From Psychrobacter sp. JCM 18903 (GTDB lineage Bacteria > Pseudomonadota > Gammaproteobacteria > Pseudomonadales > Moraxellaceae), in NCBI RefSeq assembly GCF_000586475.1, contig NZ_BAWJ01000008.1, forward strand, positions 62,001-126,000: a stretch of 64,000 bases of DNA, in the 5' to 3' direction. A program made the translations under genes and the position numbers. Below are positions 16,331 through 27,740 of the stretch, piece after piece (the first letter of the stretch is position 1; the number at the start of each line of letters is the position of its first letter). Below the pieces are notes generated by a model. It saw only the letters and a list, made by a program, of their open reading frames with translations. It had not been told where the DNA came from and did no database searches.

Positions 16331-19300
16331 ATGACCGACACATTATCTACTACTGATCTAACTTTGCATCCTGCCTTTGAGCTGATTGAGCACCGCCATA
16401 TCGATGCATTGTCGATGGACGTATTGATAAGCCAACACGTCAAAACAGGCGCGATGCATTACCATTTGGCACATCCGAGTGACGAAAATGCCTTTTTGGT
16501 TGGTTTTCGCACTCAGCCAATGGATTCAAAAGGTGAAGCCCATATTTTAGAGCACGTGGCTTTATGTGGCTCTGAGAAGTTCCCTGTTCGTGACCCGTTT
16601 TTCTCAATGATTAAACGCTCATTAAACACGTTTATGAATGCGATGACCGCTGCCGATTGGACGGCGTATCCGTATGCAACGCAAAATAAAAACGACTACT
16701 TTAATTTGCTAGCCGTTTATCTGGATGCCTCATTTTTTCCGAATATTCATCCGCTGGATTTTGCCCAAGAAGGCATTCGTGTTGAGTTAGACGAAAATGA
16801 CAAGCCGCAATTTAAAGGCATCGTTTTTAATGAAATGAAAGGCGCAATGAGTGGCGAGATTGACCAGTTGTATCATACGGTCGCCCATCATTTATTCCCA
16901 ACGACGACCTATCACTATAATTCGGGCGGCGATCCTGCCGATATTCCTGACTTGACCCATACTGAGCTGGTTGAATTTCATCAGAGCCATTATCACCCAT
17001 CAAATAGCGTGATTATGAGCTTTGGTAATATTCCAGTCGCTGAAACCCAAGCCAAAATCCATGAAGATGCCTTGATTCAGTTTGAAGCGGGCAAAAAACA
17101 CGTCTCGCGTCCAGAGCAGCGTTTGTCTGCACCGATTAGTGCGGTTGATACTTATACGGCTGACGAAGCAGGTCCTGACCAAACGCATCATGTGGTGGCG
17201 TGGTTATTACCGTCGATTACCGATCCAAAGCAGCGTTTGGCGTTGCGTCTATTAGAAGGCGTATTAGTTGAGCATGCTGGTTCGCCGCTGCGTGCTTATT
17301 TGGACAGCCATCCACTCGGCAAAGCGCCAAGTCCGCTACTAGGCTGGATGACAGTCATTATGAAATGGTCTTTTATACCGGTCTACGCGGTTCTAACCCT
17401 GAACACGCCGAAGCGGTAGAGCAGGGCATTATTGATTTGCTTACACAAGTGGCGAGCAAACCGATTGATGATGAAACGATTGAAACTATCTTGCATCAAA
17501 TCGAGATCGATCAGCGCCATATCGGCGGTGATAGCATGCCGTATGGTCTAAATCTCATGCTAGAAGGTTTTAGTACTGCCATTCACGATGGTAACCCTAT
17601 TGATGTCTGGGAAGTTGATGAGCATTTGCAGTGGCTACGTGAGCAAGTAAAAGATGCGCAGTGGCTACCAAATTTAATCAAGCAGCATTTGCTAGACAAT
17701 CAGCATCGTGTCCGCGTCACAATGACGCCTGACAGCGAAAAAACTGCCCGTTTGGCGGCAGCTGAGCAGACCCGTCTTGATACCATCGAGATGGATTTGA
17801 CCGCTGATGATAAAGCCGTCTTAAAACAACAAGCGCTTGATTTGGCAGCACGCCAAGCCGCGCCTGATGATTTAAGCTTATTACCAAAAGTGGGTTTAGA
17901 AGACGTACCGACCGATATCAGCTTTAAGCAAGGCACACAAAAGCAGATTAATTTGAGCGGCAAAGAAAGTACGCTATTTGAATATGAAGCGGGCACCAAC
18001 GGCTTGTATTATTATCAAATAATTGTACCGTTGACTGATGCGATTGGTAATGAGGGTACAAGCGAGCTACCCGTTAATGAAGTCATTAATCATCCGCTAT
18101 TGCCTATTTATTTAAGCTTATTGTCAGAGCTAGGTACAGATTCGCTCAGCGCTCACGAAATGCAGGCCAAACAAGCGGCGCATTCATCAGGGGTGACGGC
18201 GCGTGTTAGTCAACGTACCAATGTCGATGACAGCCAAGCGATTAGTAGTTATTTTGTGGTGGCAACGCGCGCGCTGAATCGTAAACCTGAAGCGATTGAT
18301 TTGCTCAAAGAAGTCATGAAACACAGTATTTTTAGTGAGCATGATCGTATCAAAGAAATCTTGCAGCAGCGTCAAGCAGGCTGGCAATCAAACCTTGCTG
18401 GTTCAGGTCATTCTTATGCCATGCAAACTGCCAGTCGCGGCATGAGTCGTCAAGCGCAATTAGAGTACGTGCGCAGTGGTCTGCCCGCACTAAACGCGCT
18501 AAAAGACTTCTTAACTCATGCCAGTAGCGATGACGCACAGTGGGATAAATTAGCAACCAGCTTGATGGACTTACATCAACGTCTAATTAGTTTGCCTAAG
18601 CATGCAGTCATCATCTGTGAAGCGGAGCAAACTGAACGCTTAAGCAATTTAATCGTTGATAGCTGGAAAGACAATCAAGCGCCAAAAATTGCAGAGCAGT
18701 TAAAAAATACCGATGCGAGTATCGACGCCAATATTCCAAGCGAGTTTGCCGAATTGCAACTTGATGCGGCGTTAAATGGTGATAAAGACGTGGTCGAAGC
18801 GCTAGAAAATGATGTGGTGCTCGATGTTGAAGACTTAGCATGGCTAGTGCCAACCAACGTCTATCATAATGCCAGTGCTTATACCGTACCAGCGGCTGAT
18901 CATCCAGATACGGCAGCCTTGATGGTATTAGCGCCTTATCTACGCAATGGTTATCTGCATAGCGCTATTCGTGAGCGCGGCGGTGCTTATGGCGGCGGTG
19001 CGGGCTACGATGCCAATGCCTGTGCCTTTAAGTTCTTTAGCTACCGTGACCCGCAGTGTGCTGAAACTTTTGCACACTTCGATGCCAGTATCGAGTGGCT
19101 ATTGAATGAGCCGCAAACGGAAGAGCAGTTAGAAGAGGCCATCTTAGGTATTATCTCAGGAATGGATAAGCCAGGCTCTCCAGCAGGGGAGGCGGTTAAA
19201 GCCTGCTTTGCTGATTTACATCATCGCGGCGTCGACTGGCAGCGTAAAATGCGTGCCTCAATATTGGCTGTGACCGTGGCAGACTTGCAGCGCGTTGCTA

Positions 19301-19407
19301 AGCAATACCTCCAAGGTCAAAAGCATGTACGTGCGGTACTCGCACCTTATGATAAAGAAGCAGCGGTAAAAGAATTGGGCTTTAACGTTTGTAAAATTAA
19401 AAGTTAA
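16331..19407 (+). CDS. M16C (PreP-like) zinc metalloprotease, one apparent frameshift
   Basis: About 1025 residues when both frames are joined, the size of the presequence-protease (PreP/Cym1, M16C) branch. The inverted zinc motif H71-I-L-E-H75 is followed by the family block CGSEKFPVRDPFFSMIKRSL and NTFMNAMTAADWTAYP. The C-terminal half contains the second M16 domain with RERGGAYGGGAGYD. It probably degrades peptides; no signal peptide is seen, so it is likely cytoplasmic. The frame changes near 17341-17347; one restored base gives LLGLDDSHYEMVFYTGL. RBS AAGGAA precedes the ATG. A strong terminator follows. Confidence 0.9.
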
Positions 19408-19443
19408 TCTTCTTCAAGTCTGCTGATTTAATTGTTATATGAA

Positions 19444-19486
19444 AAACCGCCGCTTTCACTAAAAATGGAAGCGGCGGTTTATATTT
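19444..19486. terminator. Terminator after the M16 protease gene
   Basis: AAACCGCCGCTT pairs perfectly with AAGCGGCGGTTT across a 13-base loop, followed by a weak T-rich tail. It lies between two convergent genes. Confidence 0.8.
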
Positions 19487-19536
19487 TGGATAAGTCTTTT
19501 AAAGCGCTATTTCTTAGAGACTGGTTTTTTAAAGGC

Positions 19537-20865
19537 TTACTTTTTGATTAAGTAATTTGCCACCGCTTTATAAGCTGGTAGCGAGGTAGGGTCGATTTTA
19601 CCGTTACTAGCATCCGGATATGACGCAAAACGAACGATGACCATATCAGCTGCTGGATCCACATAGACAGTTTGACCGTGGACGCCGCGTGCTGCATAGA
19701 TGGGCGTGGGGTTATTAAATAACCACCACATGCTTGTGTAGCTACCGTTAGTCAGCTGCTTATAATCGGCTTTCGCAAAAGCCTCTTTATCGCCACCCGC
19801 TTCGATATTATCAACGACCGCAGCTGGGAATAAGCGCTTACCATTAATCTCGCCTTTATTAAGCATCAAGCTACCAATGCGTGCCATATCATGTAAACCT
19901 GCACTAAGACCGCCGCCAGCAAACGGCGTACCTTTAGCATCGACCGTCATATAGGCGCTTTGTTCAGCACCGATTTTTTGCCAGATGCGTTCCGAGAGTA
20001 ATTCATTCACCGCTTTACCAGTCGTACGCGAAATAATCCAACCTAGCGCGTCGCTATTGATGGTGCGATAGTTGAATGCTTCCCCATGTTCGCCGTTCTT
20101 CTTAACTGTTTGCAGGTACTCAAAGTAACCATTGGGTCCGTTATAATCTTTCGGTTTTGGTAGTGGGCTTGCCGCTTCTGAATACTTCCAGATATCGGCA
20201 TTAGGATCAGCATAGTCTTCGCTATAATCGAGCGCTGTGGTCATGTCCATGACTTGGCGTACGGTTGCATCACCAAAGCCACTGTTTTTGAGCTCTGGAA
20301 TGATAGACGCTACCAAAGCTTTATCGTCAAGCTTACCTTCGGTCACGAGGATTTCTGCTAACAGCCCAGTCATTGATTTGGTCATCGACATCGCCGCATG
20401 ATTGCCCAGCTCATTGAGGCAGCCGTTTTGGCGCTCGTATACCACCTTGCCATGATGCATGACCATAATGCCGTCAGTATAATTGGCATCCAGTGATTGC
20501 TTCCAAGTCATCGGGCGCTTACTGTTAGTAGGCATAAAGGTGATGGCATCGATATTTTTATCTAACGCATAGCTGAGCTTGGAAGGCGCACCGATACCGC
20601 GACTGACGTCAGTAGTAGGCATCAATTCACGGATATGACAGACCGTCCAACGCAGCTTGGGAAAACTAAAAAAATTAGAGGAAGGTTGAGTAATCAGTTT
20701 ATCGGCAGGCGGCGGAAAACCTTGCATCCAGCCAAGCGTTTGTGGGTCGGATTGTTTGGCGGTTAACCGTGTGTCATCCGCATGGCTGGTGATACTTATA
20801 CTGGTTAGGGTCATGGCGATGGTCAGTGGTAGTAGCGGTAAAGAGCGTTGCAATAAAGTCAGCAT
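19537..20865 (-). CDS. Secreted serine hydrolase, beta-lactamase/NylB-like family
   Basis: 442 residues with an N-terminal signal peptide (LPLLPLTIAMTLTSISITSHA). The class C beta-lactamase-type fold is indicated by S160-M-T-K163 (SxxK catalytic motif), YRTINSDALGWI (tyrosine motif region) and GVHGQTVYVDP, which takes the place of the KTG triad. The pattern DGIMVMHHGKVVYE is typical of esterase/6-aminohexanoate-oligomer hydrolase relatives, so it is probably an amide or ester hydrolase in the periplasm rather than a true beta-lactamase. Its substrate is unknown. Confidence 0.85.
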   Translation of the reverse strand: MLTLLQRSLPLLPLTIAMTLTSISITSHADDTRLTAKQSDPQTLGWMQGFPPPADKLITQPSSNFFSFPKLRWTVCHIRELMPTTDVSRGIGAPSKLSYALDKNIDAITFMPTNSKRPMTWKQSLDANYTDGIMVMHHGKVVYERQNGCLNELGNHAAMSMTKSMTGLLAEILVTEGKLDDKALVASIIPELKNSGFGDATVRQVMDMTTALDYSEDYADPNADIWKYSEAASPLPKPKDYNGPNGYFEYLQTVKKNGEHGEAFNYRTINSDALGWIISRTTGKAVNELLSERIWQKIGAEQSAYMTVDAKGTPFAGGGLSAGLHDMARIGSLMLNKGEINGKRLFPAAVVDNIEAGGDKEAFAKADYKQLTNGSYTSMWWLFNNPTPIYAARGVHGQTVYVDPAADMVIVRFASYPDASNGKIDPTSLPAYKAVANYLIKK

Positions 20866-20907
20866 AATATTCTCGCAAGTCGGCTTAAACGATTAACTTC
20901 AGACAAT

Positions 20908-20967
20908 AAAAAACCATTGATAAGTGGCTATATTCAAAACTTAGCATAAGACTTATCAATGGTTTTT
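20908..20967 (-). terminator. Terminator of the NUDIX gene
   Basis: AAAAACCATTGATAAGT pairs with ACTTATCAATGGTTTTT (17 bp) across a 25-base loop, with a T-run on the minus strand. It lies just past the end of the minus-strand NUDIX gene. Confidence 0.75.
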
Positions 20968-21026
20968 ACCAACCACTTTTGTAAAGCAGTCGATTTTTTA
21001 TAAGGTTATTTTTTATATGCTTAGGG

Positions 21027-21590
21027 CTAGTAGCGCTTGATCGCTTGGTCTTTACCGATGATATCCTGATGAATAGGGAAATTTTCATGGTTATCGTATT
21101 GCTTGCGGTCAGCAAAGTAGCTTTTTAGGGTACGACGTACTGCTTCAAAGGCAAGTTTGTCCCATGGAATGTCTTCTTCGGTAAATAACGCACAATCGAG
21201 ACTTTCAGAGCCGATGCCATAAGCGCCGTCTTTTAGCTCAGTGATATAGATACTATAAATTTGCCCGATATCAGGAATATCATATAAGCAATATAAATGC
21301 GGATTGATGACGACCGCTTCTGCTTCTTCAAAGCTTTCACGAGCGGCCCCTTCTGCCATGGTTTCGCCATTTTCCATAAAGCCAGCTGGCAGTGTCCATA
21401 AGCCATACTGTGGCTCGATCGCGCGGCGACATAGCAGTACCCGATGCTTATGCACAACGAGTGAGCCACAAATCACTTTTGGATTTTCATAGTGAATATA
21501 GTGGCAATTGGGGCATACCAAGCGTGGGATATTATCCGTGGCTGGTATTTTGCGTTCCGCTTCATGACCGCATTGTAAACAATAGCGCAT
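21027..21590 (-). CDS. NUDIX hydrolase with N-terminal zinc ribbon
   Basis: 187 residues. A four-cysteine zinc ribbon (YCLQCG...LVCPNCHYIHYENPK) leads into a NUDIX domain with the box GFMENGETMAEGAARESFEE, matching Gx5Ex7REUxEE. The layout recalls NudC-type (NADH/dinucleotide) hydrolases, but the protein is shorter and the exact substrate cannot be told from sequence. It stands alone on the minus strand with its own terminator. Confidence 0.88.
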   Translation of the reverse strand: MRYCLQCGHEAERKIPATDNIPRLVCPNCHYIHYENPKVICGSLVVHKHRVLLCRRAIEPQYGLWTLPAGFMENGETMAEGAARESFEEAEAVVINPHLYCLYDIPDIGQIYSIYITELKDGAYGIGSESLDCALFTEEDIPWDKLAFEAVRRTLKSYFADRKQYDNHENFPIHQDIIGKDQAIKRY

Positions 21591-22181
21591 ATTAACTGCC
21601 TTATTTAATGATAAATCTACATGATAAATAGAAATGAGAAAAAGGATTGTCGTTCTTTGAAGAATTATGATTCTTATTTTATAAAATAGTATGACTTTAG
21701 CTTATCAGATGTTATGTGATCATAGCTGTTAATCCTAAGATAACACAAATTCTCATCACACTGGCAGTGATAATAACAAGCACACAGGTTTGCGCAACTG
21801 CTTACGGCTACGGTTGCTATTAATGAATGTATCAGCAGGCAGAGCAGGACAGTCACATAAAGTATATGCAGTCACGATAAGATTGCGCTAGGCTAGACTC
21901 ACGCTAACTATTGAATGATAGCTTTACCTATAACGAGAGTAATGGCTTCCGCGACTGGTGTTGTTCTAAGTAAGGGCAACCAGCAAAGCGAGCGCATCTA
22001 TCAGAGTAGGGGGTATTAAAAAATGCCACTTTACGTCGCCAAGCATGACGATGAATGAATAGAGGCCAGCATGTAGATGCGATATGCGTAGCAATAACAC
22101 TGGCGCAAGCTTTGTACACATTGCGAGAGATAAGCTCCACAATCCGATGCTTAATTCTAATAAAAATATAGGGCAATAATC
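21591..22181. other. Intergenic region between divergent NUDIX genes
   Basis: 591 bp. Two short open frames on the minus strand show no recognisable features or ribosome sites and are not called. No strong repeat or RNA gene was seen. It must contain promoters for both NUDIX genes. Confidence 0.4.
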
Positions 22182-22916
22182 ATGTTACTTCCCCCGCAGT
22201 CGCTACGTTTTGATGAGTTTTCAGTCGCTGTGCCGGACTTTATTCGTTATCCCACTATTAGAACGTTGGCGGAACGGGTGCAGCATGAGACCTTAAATGA
22301 CGTCACCAGTCCTGCGCTGTATGATGCTAGCACTTCTCGTAGCACTCGCATTCTAGATAGCTTGTATCAAACACCCATTGCCGATGCCTCGGTATTGGTT
22401 GCCATTACTCATGAACGCCATCCAAAACTGCTACTGACACGCCGCGCTGCGCACATGAACAGCCATGCTGGCGAGGTCTCTTGCGTTGGTGGTAAACATG
22501 ACGCAGGCGACGGTAATAATGTCGTCACCGCTTTGCGTGAAGCCTGCGAAGAGACGGCACTACCACCTAATAAAGTCCAGCTAATTGGTCAATTGCCCAT
22601 TCAAACCTCTAAAAGTGGTATGAGTGTGCGTCCTATTGTGGCGCTGATTGCGCCCGATTTATTATTAGTCCCTGAGCTTGGCGAAATCTCGCGCATTTTT
22701 TGGGCAGATTTTGAAACCTTGCTGACTCAGCCTACTGTCGAGTATGCGGTAGAATATGCAATGCAAGATAAGATCGCGACCATTCTCACGCCTAGCTGGC
22801 AAGTGGATGGTGAAACGGTTTGGGGTCTGACAGGACGAGTCATTGCCAGTCTGTTAGAAACAGGCTTTGATCGCCAGCTTGAGTGGTATTATCGTATCCA
22901 AAATACGCGAAATTAA
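22182..22916 (+). CDS. NUDIX hydrolase, CoA pyrophosphatase-like (NudL type)
   Basis: 244 residues. The NUDIX box GGKHDAGDGNNVVTALREACEE is preceded by the CoA-pyrophosphatase signature region LLTRRAAHMNSHAGEVSCVGG, closely matching the LLTxRSxxLxxHxGxVxFPGG pattern of enzymes that split coenzyme A to phosphopantetheine and 3',5'-ADP. The two extra residues in the box (Gly-Asp insertion) are typical of this subfamily. Cytoplasmic. The stop lies 67 bp from the end of the convergent MpaB-like gene. Confidence 0.85.
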   Translation: MLLPPQSLRFDEFSVAVPDFIRYPTIRTLAERVQHETLNDVTSPALYDASTSRSTRILDSLYQTPIADASVLVAITHERHPKLLLTRRAAHMNSHAGEVSCVGGKHDAGDGNNVVTALREACEETALPPNKVQLIGQLPIQTSKSGMSVRPIVALIAPDLLLVPELGEISRIFWADFETLLTQPTVEYAVEYAMQDKIATILTPSWQVDGETVWGLTGRVIASLLETGFDRQLEWYYRIQNTRN

Positions 22917-22983
22917 TCCGTAAGGCGACTGACATCTAATCATTATTCGTTTCTTTTATCTACTATGCTTTATTTATAATTGC

Positions 22984-24347
22984 TTACTTATAATATTCGT
23001 CATTTTTCTTTAGCCACCAGTTCATATTATCTTGGCGTTTGGCGCGGAAGGCTTCTAGTTTTTCAGCCACACTTTGATTGTGCTGACGTGCCGTATCAAG
23101 GGCAAAGAGAATCGGCACCGATGATAAGACACCAAAGCGGATTTTTGATTTTGGCAAATCCAGCCCATCGCCGATATCATCGCCGACCAAAGTACGGGTG
23201 ACGCTAGCATTGACCATCTCAACGAAACGCCCCCGCCGATTGTCTTCGCCCATCAGCTGACGTGGCAAATCATGCAGAGCCTTAGCTAATGGTTGCCCCA
23301 TTTTAAAATCAAGTTGCTGAATTGATAAATAGGTATAAAGCCATTCCCAACAGGCGGTTTCATCTTTTGGCAGGCGATCTAAGTCAACCCCCATCCAATA
23401 ACTGGCAAGATTCCATAGATGCAGAATACCTGACGCTTCTTCAGTGCTGATGCGTGCGCCAAGCAGCCGTAACCCGCGCATAATCAACAATGAAAATTGC
23501 AAATGAGTAGCAATCATATCGGTTTGATTGATAGGAAGACCCCAATAATCAGTATTCCAGCTGCCATCTGGGTTGTGATGTTGGTCGGCATTTGGTATGA
23601 CGCCTTTAGCAGCATTGCCTTTACCTTTGAGCAAGTTTTGCCGTACTAGGGTATGAATTTGCCGCACCTTGATTGATTGCCGCCAACCTTCTGAGCCAAT
23701 CGCCAATACTTGCTCGATAGACTGACGTTGATTATGGGCGTTTGTATTCGACTTATGTAATGGGGGATGTTCAGAGACGGCTAAGATATAAGCGTACGTA
23801 GCATCAAGCGGGGCAAGGCATCATGCATCAATGCGCCTGTCTGAATGAGCGGCAGGGAGAGGGCAGGAATGCTGTAGCCTGCCATCAATGCGACATTACG
23901 TAATAGCCAAATCAGCATCAGCGGATAGCGCCGATAGGCAATCGCACCGATTTGGGCAAGCTTGGGATCGAACCAATCGGGATGGTGGCTAAATTGTTCA
24001 GCCAAGGCGTTAAATGCAGGGTTATTTGTGAGATTAGCATCGAATTTACTGCTACTGTCGCTGATAATAAATTGCTGTAGGGGCTTTGCAAAACGAATGC
24101 CGTCAGCGGCCAACGTATCTGCCAGTGAATCGCCAATATCGTAGCCTGCGACTATTTCATTTAATAAATCTTGCGAGATAACGAAGTCTTTTGGCAATAA
24201 ATAACGCTTGATGCGCTTTAAGACTTGCAAGTCACTATGGTCATCAATCGCGGTCGTCCGTCCGTGACGCTGATAAGGTTTTATTGAGGGTTGTTGGTGA
24301 TTCAAAGTAGCAGCCGTCTGTTTATCAGTTATGTTGATTGAATCCAT
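22984..24347 (-). CDS. Oxygenase MpaB/DUF2236-like protein, one apparent frameshift
   Basis: About 454 residues from the ATG at 24347 (MDSINITDKQ, RBS AGAGG); an upstream in-frame start at 24386 is possible. The sequence matches the DUF2236/latex-clearing-type family loosely: WFDPKLAQIGAIAYRRYP, LIQTGALMHDALPRL, the helical TDMIATHLQFSLLIMRGL and the C-terminal GLDLPKSKIRFGVL. Members bind heme and some are oxygenases, but this one's substrate is unknown. Frame changes near 23795-23805; one added base restores AYILAVSEHPPLHKS. Assignment to the family is moderate. Confidence 0.65.
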
Positions 24348-24424
24348 ATTTATTAAATGCCTCTTTACCAAATGCTTTCTTACCAAATATTTTCCTATTA
24401 GATCATTTCACAAGGCCAATAGTA

Positions 24425-25008
24425 TTAATAGCTATTTGACTGGTTTAGAGCTTCTAATTGTCTTTGCGTGGTGTTCATACGGCGTTTGGCTTTACGCAGC
24501 TCGTCGGCTAATGACAGTAAGCGCGCGCGTGCTTCTTTTTCATTAGCAAAGTTTAACATCGCCCCACTTTCTAGCTTATCAAATTCTTCTTGGTAGGTTT
24601 CTATGAGGCGCTTGTCTTTGTCTAACTGACTGTCTAAGGCGTAATAGTCTAAGCCTTTTTGATTAGCAGTTTGCAGTGTATTCGCCAAGGTTAAGGGGCA
24701 GACATTATTGAGCTGACGTCCGCGCCGACCGACATTGTAAGCATTACTGGTCGTGCAGTATTGCTTAAGCCCCAGCTGCGACCGCGCTCCCATGCCAGAT
24801 AGTTGGGGGCAACACTGGCCTTGGCACAGGCTTTGGCATGTGAAGCGAGGCGGTCTGATTGGTAACCTGCCACGCCATCGTTGTAGCCAATAGCCTGCCA
24901 GTCACCAACGATGCACTCCTGCTTAGAGAGCGTGGCACAGCTTGATAGTAAAACAATGCTACCAAGGAGCGCTAAGCTTAACGAAGGCCGCAGTACAAAC
25001 TGTCGCAT
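24425..25008 (-). CDS. DUF2799 lipoprotein, one apparent frameshift
   Basis: About 194 residues joined from two frames. The lipoprotein signal (LALLGSIVLLSSC, lipobox LSSC) is followed by the DUF2799 pattern DWQAIGYNDGVAGYQSDRL, HAKACAK, WERGRSWGLKQYCTTSNAY and GRRGRQLNNVCP, then a coiled-coil C terminus (EKEARARLLSLADELRKAKR). Likely an outer-membrane-anchored periplasmic protein of unknown role. The frame changes near 24768-24775, where one added A gives GLKQYC. Confidence 0.8.
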
Positions 25009-25109
25009 GATTATCTCTTCTATGGCTATTGATGCAAGTGCTGATATGGCTAATGAAAAATACTTTTAATGAACCATGCTCGGCTGCCAAAGTACGTGAA
25101 CTATAAAAT

Positions 25110-25148
25110 AATAAGCCACTGATAAGCTAAATCGCCTTTAAGTGGCTC
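25110..25148 (-). terminator. Possible terminator of nhaA
   Basis: GAGCCACT pairs with AGTGGCT on the minus strand with a long loop, followed by a T-rich TTATTATTTT, about 10 bp past the nhaA stop. Confidence 0.55.
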
Positions 25149-25157
25149 ATTCTCTTA

Positions 25158-26360
25158 TTAATGAGGGCGAGTCAGATCGACTGAGGTGCCGCTTACATTG
25201 TCTTTCAAGCTGACTTTGAGCATGAGGTAACCTGCGATACCAGAGACGATTGAGCCCATAATAATACCTAAGCGCTCATCAAATAAGGCTGTTTCACCAG
25301 CAAATGCCAGACCGCCAATGAACAGACTCATGGTAAAACCAACACCACAGAGTAAGGCTGCACCGTAAATCTGCTTATAGTTCATGCCTCTTGGCATGGT
25401 TGAGATACCAAGCTTAAAGATTAACCAGCACATGATCATCACACCCAGTTGCTTACCGATGAATAGACCGGCCGCAATACCAAGCGGTACTGAATGGAAC
25501 AGCTCAGCGAAGCCTGCACCTTTGAGAGATATGCCTGAGTTAGCAAATGCGAATAATGGCAAGATACCGAAGGCAACGGTGTTATGTAAATCGTGCTCTA
25601 GCTCTTCTAGTGGTGAGTGCTCAGGATCAGTACGGTCAAACATAGGAATAAATAGTGCTAAGACCACGCCAGCCAAGGTGGCATGGATGCCGGACTTGAG
25701 TACCGCAATCCACATGATCACACCGATCAGCAGATAAGGCGTGATGCTGGTGACGTTGCGACGATTGAGAAGGTATAAGAAAGGTAGACATAGACCTGCC
25801 ACTGCCAATGACTCTAATGACAAATCACTGGTATAAAATAAAGCGATGATTAAAATGGCGCCAATATCATCAAAAATAGCAATTGATACTAAAAATACTT
25901 TTAAAGAGTTGGGAACGCGGTTGCCTAATAAGCTCAAAATACCTAGGGCAAAAGCAATATCAGTCGCGGCTGGAATTGCCCATCCTTTCCAAAACTCAGG
26001 CTCGTTATAGTTAAAGAGCAAATAAACAATCGCTGGCATAATCATGCCACCGAGTGCCGCACCAGCTGGCAGGATGATTTGCTTAACGTTAGACAGCTCA
26101 CCGATCAGCACTTCACGCTTTAGCTCAAGTCCCACTAAGAAAAAGAAAATCGCCATCAAACCGTCATTAATCCAGTGATGAGCGTCTTTAGCGATAGCAA
26201 ACTCACCGATTTGAATGGCAACGGGTGCGTGAATAAAGCCCTCATACCATACATTAAGAGGGGAGTTGGCAATAATCATTGCAGCAATGGCAGCCAATGC
26301 TAGGACGATACCGCCCGCTGCCTCAAATTCAAAAAATGCTTTAATCCTGCGTATTGCCAT
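25158..26360 (-). CDS. nhaA: Na+/H+ antiporter NhaA
   Basis: 400-residue inner membrane antiporter that expels sodium in exchange for protons, giving salt and alkaline tolerance. Start [20 protein letters not shown] is canonical with a GAGGAT ribosome site. The catalytic core is visible as [15 protein letters not shown] and [18 protein letters not shown], carrying the paired aspartates, and [13 protein letters not shown] follows. Eleven to twelve membrane segments are evident. Length is normal. A separate transcription unit. Confidence 0.95.
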   Translation of the reverse strand: MAIRRIKAFFEFEAAGGIVLALAAIAAMIIANSPLNVWYEGFIHAPVAIQIGEFAIAKDAHHWINDGLMAIFFFLVGLELKREVLIGELSNVKQIILPAGAALGGMIMPAIVYLLFNYNEPEFWKGWAIPAATDIAFALGILSLLGNRVPNSLKVFLVSIAIFDDIGAILIIALFYTSDLSLESLAVAGLCLPFLYLLNRRNVTSITPYLLIGVIMWIAVLKSGIHATLAGVVLALFIPMFDRTDPEHSPLEELEHDLHNTVAFGILPLFAFANSGISLKGAGFAELFHSVPLGIAAGLFIGKQLGVMIMCWLIFKLGISTMPRGMNYKQIYGAALLCGVGFTMSLFIGGLAFAGETALFDERLGIIMGSIVSGIAGYLMLKVSLKDNVSGTSVDLTRPH

Positions 26361-26869
26361 ATCATCCTCATTTGCTAAACACGAATTACAAATTAATCCA
26401 ATAACCTCAAATATCTATGACACGACTCATAAAGACATGATAGACAGCAACAGTTTCTCATACTCTTATTGATATAGACAACAAAATACGTCAACCAAAA
26501 GTTATAAGTGCCGCTTGTCACATTAATAATAGCGATATTATAGAGTCGATAGAGCAGACAAAATCGTGCTCAGTCGTTACATACTTTTAATCAATCGCTA
26601 CTTATTTTAGATACTTATTAAGCCGTTAGACAAATCTAGCAGACTTTTTTACGTTTTTGGCTTTTTTTAGCGTTTTATCTTTATAATGATTGGCATTTTG
26701 TGATGTTCTGTCACAGCTTTAATACATATCAGCAGTACTATCAGCTACTAAATAGCAAATTTGATAGCAAATTTGATAGCAACATTGCTACTAATATTTT
26801 ATTTCCTGTTCTTAAAGCCAGTTTTTAGGACTTCCTCATTTTCCATCATAAAATTTACAGGTCAGCGTC
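26361..26869. other. Intergenic region with short tandem repeat
   Basis: 509 bp between divergent nhaA and tauE-like genes, AT-rich. A small tandem repeat of atagcaaatttg occurs around 26752-26785. No gene or RNA was recognised. Confidence 0.45.
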
Positions 26870-27625
26870 ATGGACTTATCGCTTTCGTTAGAGGTTATAT
26901 TAATGCTTACCGCTGTGGCAGCGTTGGCAGGCTTTATTGATGCCATCGCTGGTGGCGGCGGTTTATTGACCATCCCCGCCATGTTACTTGCCAATATCCC
27001 ACCAGTGCTAACGCTCGGTACCAATAAGCTACAAGCCGCTTCAGGTGCGCTAGCAGCCTCTATTACGATGATTAGAAAAGGGGTGGTCAAACCGCAACGT
27101 ATCAAAGTAGCCATTGTTGGCGCCTTTATCGGTTCTGTTCTCGGCACTATCGCTGTACAGATGTCGCCGCCGGATCTGCTTGAGACACTAATTCCGTTTT
27201 TGATTGCGGCTATCGGGATTTATACCTTGTTTGCGCCTCGACTTGGCGAAGTAGAAGCTGCGCCGCGTATCTCAGAAGGCAAATGGCAAAAAGTGGTTGC
27301 ACCATTAATTGGTTTTTATGATGGTTATATTGGACCAGGTACAGGGATGTTTTTTGCGCTCGGCAACGTGGCGTTGCGCGGTCGGCAAATTATCGAAGCA
27401 ACAGGCGCAGCAAAGGTATTGAATTTATCGACCAATATTGGCTCGTTAATATTCTTTATTTTGGGCGGTAATGTGTTGTGGAAAGTAGGGCTTGCTATGA
27501 TGGTGGGACAAACGATAGGTGCGTATTTTGGCTCTCATATGGTGGTCAAGGGCGGTAGTAAGCTGATTCGTCCGATGATTGTAGTGGTATGCTTGGCGAT
27601 GGTAACCAAATACGTTTTTGGTTGA
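26870..27625 (+). CDS. TauE/SafE family sulfite exporter (YfcA-like)
   Basis: 251-residue membrane protein with two repeats of the TauE/SafE type. First repeat: LAGFIDAIAGGGGLLTIPAML with LGTNKLQAASGALAA. Second repeat: IGFYDGYIGPGTGMFFALG with ATGAAKVLNLSTNIGSL. The family moves sulfite, sulfoacetate or other anions out of the cell; the substrate here is unknown. Closest in pattern to YfcA. It ends just before a strong bidirectional terminator. Confidence 0.88.
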   Translation: MDLSLSLEVILMLTAVAALAGFIDAIAGGGGLLTIPAMLLANIPPVLTLGTNKLQAASGALAASITMIRKGVVKPQRIKVAIVGAFIGSVLGTIAVQMSPPDLLETLIPFLIAAIGIYTLFAPRLGEVEAAPRISEGKWQKVVAPLIGFYDGYIGPGTGMFFALGNVALRGRQIIEATGAAKVLNLSTNIGSLIFFILGGNVLWKVGLAMMVGQTIGAYFGSHMVVKGGSKLIRPMIVVVCLAMVTKYVFG

Positions 27626-27630
27626 TTGTT

Positions 27631-27645
27631 GTTCAACACGCCCTA
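27631..27645. repeat. Possible solo terminal repeat of a MITE-like element
   Basis: GTTCAACACGCCC followed by TA, 5 bp past the tauE-like stop codon. It resembles the ends of the elements at 11706-11875 and 29392-29682. No partner end was found nearby, so it may be a remnant. Confidence 0.3.
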
Positions 27646-27664
27646 AATGTATTTAGTAAAGCCC

Positions 27665-27697
27665 AAAAAACCTCAGCCAATATGACTGAGGTTTTTT
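27665..27697. terminator. Bidirectional terminator
   Basis: AAAAAACCTCAG pairs with CTGAGGTTTTTT around a 9-base loop, with A- and T-runs on both sides. It lies between the convergent tauE-like and dicarboxylate symporter genes. Confidence 0.9.
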
Positions 27698-27740
27698 ATG
27701 TATCGTGAATAAATTATCAAAATTTATTCAATGCGAGTGC

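Noticed and set aside
21928..22176. Open frame of 82 residues on the minus strand upstream of the NUDIX gene
   Set aside because: No ribosome site, no recognisable motif and unlikely composition (many Cys, His, Arg); overlaps a promoter region.
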